Assembly (NCBI GenBank): GCA_900556485.1
Contig: USOX01000028.1
Span: forward strand, 1 to 21,316
Direction of reading: 5' to 3'
Length of the DNA stretch: 21,316 nucleotides
Source: an uncultured Dysgonomonas sp.
Lineage (GTDB): Bacteria; Bacteroidota; Bacteroidia; Bacteroidales; Dysgonomonadaceae
This document shows positions 15,916 through 21,316 of the stretch, piece after piece; position 1 is the first letter of the stretch, and the number at the start of each line of letters is the position of its first letter. A program made the translations under genes and the position numbers. A model generated the notes under the pieces. It did no database searches. It was not told the origin of the DNA and saw only the letters and a program-made list of their open reading frames with translations.

Positions 15916-18327
15916 ATGCGTAAAATAATATTGATTTTATTGTGTTTGATGTTTTTGTCGTTATCGGCAAAAGATGCTGTTAAACTGAGAGTTGAGGGAG
16001 ACTCTAATAAAGGATATAATGTAAATTTATACTATGGAAACACACTTATCTCTACTCAGAATGAGGTAGGAGAGATAAGCCTCTACTTCGAAAATGAAGA
16101 CTATTCCGCTCGTGAATATATCCGCAACTGGAAGGCGACATCATATAGTCAGGATGGTAATAGAATAGTCCTTTCAGGGATAGTGGATATGAAAAATCTG
16201 GAAAGTTTTCTCAAAATATCTGTTATATATGAGGTGGTAAATGATAATGTTGTATCTAAACAAATAGAGCTTTTCCAGAATAATGCTCCGTTTTTGTACT
16301 ATTCCTTGACTTCTTCGCTTGTTCCTGTGACGAGTCCGTCACGTTTTTGGAGTTTTGATGATATTGATAATAAAGGAGGTGTTGTTCATGAGACTTATCC
16401 TGCTGCCGGTTATTTTGTTGATGATAAAATTGCAGTTGGTATATTGACGGATGCCGGAGACAAAAATCTATGGACGAGAAATATTCGTCGCCGTCCTACA
16501 AAGCAGGGAGAAATTGGGTTCCGTGCTTTGAAAGAGATATGTGATGCAAATTTATATTATATAGATACGGAAACGAAAAGAGTTAATCTTACTTTAGGTG
16601 AGGTTGCTAATTTTAATAATCCAATATCAAAAGTAAATATTTCAGCTTCTGATGTTAAAGAATGGAAGTCATACCATGGTGCGCGTTTGAATAAAACAAA
16701 TAATGGAGTTATAATAAAATCGGATAAGGCTCAGAATGATATAAGTGGATTTAGAGTTCCATATAATTTGTCAGATGGCTTTTATACAATTCGTTTTAAA
16801 CATAAATCTGATAAACCTCTTACTGTAAAACTATGGAAAGGGGAAGGAACTGGCCCTATTGATATAGCCGGTCTTCATTACCAGACAGATATGAAAACTT
16901 CTGCAAGTGAGTGGATAGAGCAGGAAGAAACTGTTTTTATTGCAAATACGGAAGGTGAGCTTACTCATTTGTTGCTTGCAGCTTCATCCCTAAAAAAAGG
17001 AGATTCTTTTAACTTGGAGATAAAAGATTTGGAAGTAATTCAAACAATAGGTAAAAATCAGGCTTATCACCGATTAGAGCAAGGTAAAACTGAAGTGAAG
17101 AAAGTGTTTATATTTGCTGAAGAACTTAACCCTACAATACATGATGTACGATTAGCCTCACAGGTGCATTTAGCTGACGGATTAGGCTTTAAGGGGAGTG
17201 TTGAGGAAAAGTGCCTGTATGCCTGTTATCAGATGTTGATGTGGATTACCAGCAGACATAATTTCAATCCGCTAAATGTTCCGAGTATTAATTATGCACC
17301 GGATATGTATAACCGTGATTCATTTTGGAGCCTGGTAGGAGTATATGATAAAGTTGCTTCAGAAAGTATATTTAATCAGTGGGCTTCTACTCAAACAGAT
17401 AAAGGTGCGATAGGTACTATTATTACACCTGCTATGGGTAGTAAGGAAGCAAAAGATAATGAGGCTACTTTAGAGTTTTTGTGGTATGCCCTTATTAACA
17501 ATAGGCGTTACGGTACACCTATACCAAAGGATAAAGTGGAGAAGGCTTTTGAATACTGTATAAATGAATTTGACCCGGACGGAGATGGAATATGTAGTGC
17601 CGAATTTGCTTTGGGACAGAATGATGTTGTACATTATCCGGGCAAAACTTCCGATTTATCCGTTAATCAGGGAATGTTTGCTATATCGTTGAAGGTGGCT
17701 CAGGACCTTGGTATGCCTGTAGCGGATGAATATATAGAAAAAGCTAAACAGGCATACCGTAATTTCTATGATAAAGAGCGGGGATATCTGATTGATAACA
17801 AATCGTATAAATATGTGGTGTCCTTTAATTCTCTTTTACCCGAATTTGTTTCATGGTGGCTGTATAATGAACCTATCCTTACATCAGAAATGGTCACCAA
17901 TACTTTAGATAAAATAGTTGTGCGGCAAGGTTGTTCTCCGATTATATCTCATGTGGATGATGTATTTTTCACAATGGAGAATAAACCCTTTATGCCGGAT
18001 ATGCATTGGGCAAATGGTCAATATTATAATGGTGGCAGTTGGATGCGCGAAGAAATTTGTGGATATGTAGCCGGTATGAAACATGGATGGAAACCAGCCG
18101 AAAAAAGAATAAGGGAGAGACTTGTTGCAGAAATAAATTCGCATCCAGACCAACCTTTCAGTCATGAATTTATTCCTTTAGATCTTAATCAACCGGGATG
18201 TTGGTGGCCAAGTATACGAGTGTTTTCGTGGAATGTGTTTGTTTTACAGGCATTAGAAGTTGCCGGTATGAGAAGCCCTGAGCAAGATCCTATGTATTTT
18301 GTATCTAATAAACTGTCAGAGAAGTAA
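15916..18327 (+). CDS. Secreted probable (alpha/alpha)6-barrel glycoside hydrolase with inserted beta-domain, family unassigned
   Basis: An 803-residue exported protein with a signal peptide (1-18, ending SLSA) and no lipobox. Residues 20-230 look like an all-beta N-terminal domain. About 235-374 is a further beta-rich segment resembling a carbohydrate-binding jelly roll (GFRVPYNLSDGFYTIRFKHK and onwards). From about 430 a helical barrel follows with motifs like those of six-hairpin glycosidases: DMYNRDSFW (463-471), NEATLEFLW near 515, SHVDDVFF (678-685), DMHWANGQYYNGGSW (695-709) with E712/E713, and CWWPSIRVFSWN near the end. D463, R467, D468 and E712 or E713 are the candidates for active-site residues. 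A DPDGDG loop at 553-558 resembles a calcium site. I cannot assign a CAZy family. It lies 53 bp after susD behind a hairpin and is likely the last gene of the locus. Confidence 0.7.
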   Translation: MRKIILILLCLMFLSLSAKDAVKLRVEGDSNKGYNVNLYYGNTLISTQNEVGEISLYFENEDYSAREYIRNWKATSYSQDGNRIVLSGIVDMKNLESFLKISVIYEVVNDNVVSKQIELFQNNAPFLYYSLTSSLVPVTSPSRFWSFDDIDNKGGVVHETYPAAGYFVDDKIAVGILTDAGDKNLWTRNIRRRPTKQGEIGFRALKEICDANLYYIDTETKRVNLTLGEVANFNNPISKVNISASDVKEWKSYHGARLNKTNNGVIIKSDKAQNDISGFRVPYNLSDGFYTIRFKHKSDKPLTVKLWKGEGTGPIDIAGLHYQTDMKTSASEWIEQEETVFIANTEGELTHLLLAASSLKKGDSFNLEIKDLEVIQTIGKNQAYHRLEQGKTEVKKVFIFAEELNPTIHDVRLASQVHLADGLGFKGSVEEKCLYACYQMLMWITSRHNFNPLNVPSINYAPDMYNRDSFWSLVGVYDKVASESIFNQWASTQTDKGAIGTIITPAMGSKEAKDNEATLEFLWYALINNRRYGTPIPKDKVEKAFEYCINEFDPDGDGICSAEFALGQNDVVHYPGKTSDLSVNQGMFAISLKVAQDLGMPVADEYIEKAKQAYRNFYDKERGYLIDNKSYKYVVSFNSLLPEFVSWWLYNEPILTSEMVTNTLDKIVVRQGCSPIISHVDDVFFTMENKPFMPDMHWANGQYYNGGSWMREEICGYVAGMKHGWKPAEKRIRERLVAEINSHPDQPFSHEFIPLDLNQPGCWWPSIRVFSWNVFVLQALEVAGMRSPEQDPMYFVSNKLSEK

Positions 18328-18393
18328 ATATTCCGATTTGATAAAGCTTTATTTTATATCTATAAAGGCAAAAAAATACAGTTCTCCTGGAAA

Positions 18394-18417
18394 ATTGGGG
18401 ACGAATTCGTCCCCAAT
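18394..18417. terminator. 24-bp perfect palindrome, probable bidirectional terminator
   Basis: The left half ATTGGGGACGAA is followed directly by its reverse complement, so all 24 bases are palindromic. As RNA it gives a 10-bp GC-rich stem with an AATT loop. On the minus strand it is followed by TTTTCC and on the plus strand by AATAAATATT. It sits between convergent genes (803-residue protein and AraC regulator), where a shared terminator is expected. The 250-bp gap holds no other gene. Confidence 0.6.
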
Positions 18418-18467
18418 AAATATTTGGTCCGGATAAATTGTTAATATCTAATATTTTTATATTATGT

Positions 18468-18484
18468 AGGTCATTTCATGACCT
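18468..18484. repeat. 7-3-7 inverted repeat in the convergent gap
   Basis: AGGTCAT TTC ATGACCT is a perfect inverted repeat 94 bp beyond the AraC-gene stop. Neither side has a clear T-run. It may be a weaker transcript end or a protein site. Confidence 0.35.
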
Positions 18485-18577
18485 CAAATTACTTTGTTTG
18501 TTGCTTTATTTTATAAAATTTTCTCTATGTATATGTAGTATGAGCCTCGATTCGTATTGTTTTAAAATTTAATATAT

Positions 18578-19399
18578 TTACTTTGAAGGAGCATATCCAT
18601 ACATCTCTTTATATATTTTCGAGAAATGGGAAAGATTTTTGAAGCCTACATCCATGTATACATCTTTTACTTTCTTGTTCTCATACTTTATCATTTCGTG
18701 TGCGACTTCGAGTCTTTTTTGTATCAGCCATTTTTGTGGTGTCAAATCACTTATTTTCTTAAAATCTCTTTTGAAGGTAGCCAGACTTCTACCCGTAAAA
18801 TTGGCAATATCTTCCATTGTCAGGTCACACATGTAATTTTCGTTCAGGAACTCAATGATATCGATTTTCCATGGTTGTGCGAAGTCAAATAGTGTAGGGT
18901 AGAACTTTTGATTAATATTCAGCAATGCATAAATACCTTCCTGAAGTTTAAGTTGCATAAATTCATCACGTGGTTTTGTATCATAGTCAAAATAAGGGGT
19001 CATAGAATGAAATAAACTTTCAATCTCAGCAGTAGGGGGGAGCTTTATAACACTTTCTTTATATTTATTCGATATATCAGGGATTTCTTTATTATCCATT
19101 TTCTGAAAAATACTACGTAGGCAAGGGCGGGTAAAATGCATAAAAATACCTTTATAATGTTCTCCGTCTTTCGACTGTTTGGTCATCACAATACGGTTGT
19201 CCCGTTTGATAAAGGCACATTCACCTTTACCTATAGTGGTACGGTTGCCTCGTTCTTCGATAATCATTTCTCCTCCATATATATATGCAAGTGAATGGTG
19301 CCGAAGCATATTGGCACATGTAGTATCATTGTTGAAATAATAACTGAAAAATATGTCACCATACTGAAAAAATACTTTATCTTCATGCATTGCTTCCAT
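18578..19399 (-). CDS. AraC-family transcriptional regulator
   Basis: A 273-residue cytoplasmic regulator. Residues 1 to about 160 form a cupin-like N-terminal sensing domain (SLAYIYGGEMIIEERG, GKGECAFIKRDNRIVM). Residues about 175-273 form the double helix-turn-helix AraC domain (MEDIANFTGRSLATFKRDFK and VKDVYMDVGFKNLSHFSKIY, ending near MYGYAPSK). The N-terminal type is widespread in Bacteroidetes and its ligand is unknown. It is convergent with the polysaccharide locus and separated from the substrate-binding-protein gene by 333 bp and a hairpin, so it may regulate neither. Translation may begin at Met1 (19399) or Met4 (19390). A well-spaced promoter and an inverted repeat lie just upstream, which suggests self-regulation. 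Confidence 0.9.
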   Translation of the reverse strand: MEAMHEDKVFFQYGDIFFSYYFNNDTTCANMLRHHSLAYIYGGEMIIEERGNRTTIGKGECAFIKRDNRIVMTKQSKDGEHYKGIFMHFTRPCLRSIFQKMDNKEIPDISNKYKESVIKLPPTAEIESLFHSMTPYFDYDTKPRDEFMQLKLQEGIYALLNINQKFYPTLFDFAQPWKIDIIEFLNENYMCDLTMEDIANFTGRSLATFKRDFKKISDLTPQKWLIQKRLEVAHEMIKYENKKVKDVYMDVGFKNLSHFSKIYKEMYGYAPSK

Positions 19400-19415
19400 A
19401 ATCGTGGTTTTTATA

Positions 19416-19446
19416 CAAAACTAAAATTTATATTTCTGATATCAAA
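19416..19446 (-). promoter_or_regulatory. Promoter of the AraC-family regulator gene
   Basis: On the minus strand TTTG (19443-19446) is followed after exactly 19 bp by TAGTTTTG (19416-19423). This matches the Bacteroidetes TTTG-N19-TAnnTTTG promoter. Transcription would start only about 10 bases before the first Met, or about 20 before the second. Confidence 0.65.
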
Positions 19447-19458
19447 TTATTATTTGAT
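19441..19458. promoter_or_regulatory. Inverted repeat over the -33 element, possible operator
   Basis: ATCAAAT TATT ATTTGAT is a perfect 7-4-7 inverted repeat that covers the -33 TTTG of the AraC-gene promoter. A bound protein there would touch the promoter, but the protein is unknown. Confidence 0.4.
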
Positions 19459-19680
19459 CCATACAGAACTTGTCTGGATTATCAAGCTTAAAAATGGTAG
19501 TATATATCATTATATAGCTATTCTTCCCCTAGATCCATGATAGCTCTAAAAAGCAAATTTATCTATCTGTTTTTATTAGTAAAAGTAGCAAGTATTTTAG
19601 TAAAAAACTTTGCTTTAAAGCTCAATATTGTTTGTTCGTAGGTGCATCTCATTTTTTTATTAGAATTCTTAAGATATTAG

Positions 19681-19719
19681 AGACATGAAAAGATCTCAAA
19701 AAGAGACCTTTTCATGTCT
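19681..19719 (-). terminator. Long hairpin after the substrate-binding-protein gene
   Basis: AGACATGAAAAGATCTC (19681-19697) pairs with GAGACCTTTTCATGTCT (19703-19719) over 17 bp with one mismatch, and the loop is AAAAA. It begins 13 bp after the stop of the minus-strand gene. There is no good T-run beyond it, so it may act mainly as a 3'-end stabiliser of the mRNA. Confidence 0.65.
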
Positions 19720-19732
19720 TGATATTTATCAA

Positions 19733-20833
19733 TTACAGTGTGTTGTAATACACTCTTAATAATGAAGCATCTTTTAGAGGAGATTCACCTTTTACCTCTC
19801 CAAATATCTCTATAAATAAAGTACGTAATTCGTGGATATGTTTCCTATCTCGCATCCACTTGATAAAATCCAGCGGATCAGTATTCTTATACTCTTCAAT
19901 TGGTTTAAGCCCACCTAAGTCAGTTACATCTGTACGTGTGGACCAGGTGCCTCTAGATGATTGAAACTCATAGCTTGCAAGATAAGCTAAAAAGAGTTTT
20001 GCTGTAGCCTTATGTCTTGTTAATTTAAACATGGCTGCTCGTTGTGGCCAGGTAATAAAGAAATCTTCTTGAGGAATAAATGCTTCGGATGGCTGATTAG
20101 GATAAGTGGGATACCCAACAATATTTCCCAGAAAACCTTTTTGGCCTACTAAAGCAGCCGGAGCGGCAGTACCGCGTACAAAAGTAGGATTTTGTTCTTT
20201 GAGCTCATACAGATAGTCCTTTCCGTATTTTTGGATAATATGGTCGAATACATAGAGTACTGCATCATCATCATGAGGAGGGGTTAATACTAGTCTATTT
20301 TTAAATGCAGGGTTTAAAAAATCTTTATAGTTTTTGGGAGTGAAATACAGTCCGTTTTTTGCATATTGGGGAAGGAATGCAAAAATAAAAGCACCAATAA
20401 AGTATCCATCGGGATCGGAGTATCCTTCCCTTATATGTTTAAAACCTTCTGGTTTGAACGGTTCCAAGATATCCATTTTTTTCCAGTTCTCAAAATCGTT
20501 CATGGTTTGTAACATAACCACATCTGGCTCTAAAAAGCCATCATTCAATTGTTCATAGACTTTTAAGTCATGATACTTTGACAAATCGACAATAATCTCA
20601 ATATCTATTTCAGGAAATCTTTTTCTGAATTCATCTCTTAACATATCCTGTTGGTTGGGGGCATCACCTCCAGCCCAGACAAGGAATGGTTCTTTACTGT
20701 TCTTCATTTCCCCTTTTGCTGCAATATAAAGGGCTTCTAATTCTGTTGTTTCATTTTTGTAGTTCATAATTTTCTTATTTGTACTGTTTATTGCATTACT
20801 TAATAGGAGTAATACGATTATTATTATTTTCAT
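19733..20833 (-). CDS. ABC-type extracellular solute-binding protein, substrate unknown
   Basis: A 366-residue exported protein with a hydrophobic signal peptide (about 1-17) and no lipobox. It has the two-lobe periplasmic-binding-protein pattern of the iron/spermidine/sugar class: EPFLVWAGGDAPNQQDMLRDEF near 47-68, EPDVVMLQTMNDFENWKKMD near 102-121, NYKDFLNPAFKNRLVLTPP near 167-185, and a late helix KATAKLFLAYLASYEFQSS near 273-291. No permease or ATPase gene is in the window, so it is orphaned here, or serves as a soluble scavenger. It starts 12 bp after the extradiol-dioxygenase gene on the same strand and was probably its operon partner. That operon has lost its promoter to the IS, so expression now depends on outward transcription from the element, if any. 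Confidence 0.8.
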   Translation of the reverse strand: MKIIIIVLLLLSNAINSTNKKIMNYKNETTELEALYIAAKGEMKNSKEPFLVWAGGDAPNQQDMLRDEFRKRFPEIDIEIIVDLSKYHDLKVYEQLNDGFLEPDVVMLQTMNDFENWKKMDILEPFKPEGFKHIREGYSDPDGYFIGAFIFAFLPQYAKNGLYFTPKNYKDFLNPAFKNRLVLTPPHDDDAVLYVFDHIIQKYGKDYLYELKEQNPTFVRGTAAPAALVGQKGFLGNIVGYPTYPNQPSEAFIPQEDFFITWPQRAAMFKLTRHKATAKLFLAYLASYEFQSSRGTWSTRTDVTDLGGLKPIEEYKNTDPLDFIKWMRDRKHIHELRTLFIEIFGEVKGESPLKDASLLRVYYNTL

Positions 20834-20845
20834 ATTGGTTTCTTT

Positions 20846-21242
20846 TTATTCTGGCTTTTTGTAGTAGCCTATTATAAGTGATGTCATCGATAATGAGCCT
20901 GCCACTATTTTGTCATTAAATATTCCAATTGGTTCTCCTTCTTCCTGTAATGCAAGAGAATATATTAAAGGGATATAATGCTCTTCGGAAGGTATTCCTA
21001 AATTTGCATCTTTAGAGAGATTGTGATAATTTATTAATGGTGAATGATCCCTCATCAATATTTTATTTTTCATTATGAGATTTAACTTCTCTGCCCATTC
21101 GTACCGATATTCGTGATTAAATCCTTTTTCAGATGGGCGAGCCAGTCTTAGATTATGTATTATATTTCCACTTCCTATAATCAATACCCCCATATGGCGT
21201 AGAAATGCCAGTTTTTTCCCTAAGTCATAATGGTATTGCATA
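20846..21242 (-). pseudogene. 4,5-DOPA-dioxygenase-like extradiol dioxygenase (LigB family), 5' truncated
   Basis: The remaining 131 residues match the C-terminal half of LigB-type DOPA extradiol dioxygenases: HYDLGKKLAFLRHMGVLIIG, GSGNIIHNLR (a conserved His at the active site), PSEEHYIPLIYSLAL (a metal-ligand His) and a terminal GSLSM segment. Full proteins have roughly 260-280 residues, so about half is missing, including the N-terminal zinc-ligand histidines. The break lies at the IS tip: the Met at 21239-21241 is only 1 bp from the element boundary and is not a natural start. The frame stays open into the IS end, but that part is not dioxygenase sequence. The fragment is expected to be inactive, unless the window edge merely reflects an assembly break and an intact allele exists elsewhere. 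Confidence 0.8.
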
Positions 21243-21316
21243 TGTAAATAATAATCGAAAAGTAGTCCACTTAGTAATTGAAAAGTATACCACTAAGTGT
21301 CTCGGCTGAGATTGGT
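21243..21316 (+). mobile_element. End of an IS21-like insertion sequence (right boundary)
   Basis: Identical to the left boundary in inverted orientation over 74 bp. The tip TGTAAATAATAATC starts at 21243. The two GAAAAGTA units begin at 21257 and 21280. The element points right, out of the window, and interrupts the dioxygenase gene. The outer bases contain a small dyad (TCTCGGCTGAGA). Confidence 0.7.

Larger units (their letters stand above)
19400..19732. other. Intergenic region upstream of the AraC gene
   Basis: An AT-rich gap of 333 bp. It holds the AraC-gene promoter (19416-19446) with an overlapping inverted repeat and, at the far end, a long hairpin (19681-19719). I see no gene or RNA between 19460 and 19680. 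Confidence 0.6.

Noticed and set aside
18341..18352. ATAAAGCTTTAT palindrome as terminator of the 803-residue gene
   Set aside because: The stem would be only about four AT-rich pairs once a loop is formed. The GC-rich palindrome at 18394-18417 is a far better candidate.

Overview
The window looks like chromosome from a low-GC member of the Bacteroidales. Evidence: a SusC/SusD pair, a one-protein hybrid two-component regulator, and promoter -7 elements of the TAnnTTTG type. A Dysgonomonas-like organism would fit, but that is a guess from general protein character, not from a marker gene. No rRNA, tRNA, CRISPR array or complete transposase is visible.

Layout, left to right. (1) Positions 2-75 and 21243-21316 are the same 74 bp in inverted orientation. 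Each is one end of an IS21-like element pointing out of the window, so the segment is bounded by two copies of one insertion sequence. (2) 147-2957, minus strand, is an arsenic operon: arsR, an ArsF-like Cys-X2-Cys lipoprotein, an ArsG-like permease, and a thioredoxin-like domain fused to an ArsM arsenite methyltransferase. Two inverted-repeat operators lie just upstream of arsR. (3) 3106-18327 is a polysaccharide utilisation locus. A 1321-residue hybrid two-component regulator on the minus strand diverges from a plus-strand series: GH130 enzyme, MFS transporter, a 576-residue lipoprotein of unknown family, SusC, SusD, a strong hairpin, and an 803-residue secreted protein that resembles an (alpha/alpha)6-barrel glycosidase. 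(4) 18578-19399 is an AraC-type regulator on the minus strand with a well-formed promoter. (5) 19733-21242, minus strand, is a lone ABC-type substrate-binding protein behind an extradiol (DOPA-dioxygenase/LigB type) dioxygenase gene whose 5' part has been removed by the right-hand IS.

Proposed working of the sugar locus (inference): SusC/SusD bind and import an oligosaccharide across the outer membrane. The 576-residue lipoprotein and the 803-residue secreted protein trim it in the periplasm or at the surface. The MFS protein moves a small beta-mannoside into the cytoplasm, and the signal-less GH130 enzyme breaks it down, probably by phosphorolysis. The regulator has a periplasmic sensor and a cytoplasmic AraC-type DNA-binding domain. 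It probably acts on the divergent promoter region, where a 9-bp direct repeat with a 21-bp period sits just upstream of a -7 element. No classical mannanase, epimerase or other familiar glycosidase accompanies GH130, so the substrate is not known. This set of one GH130 plus two unassigned probable carbohydrate-active proteins is the best candidate here for something undescribed. The Trx-ArsM fusion is the second.
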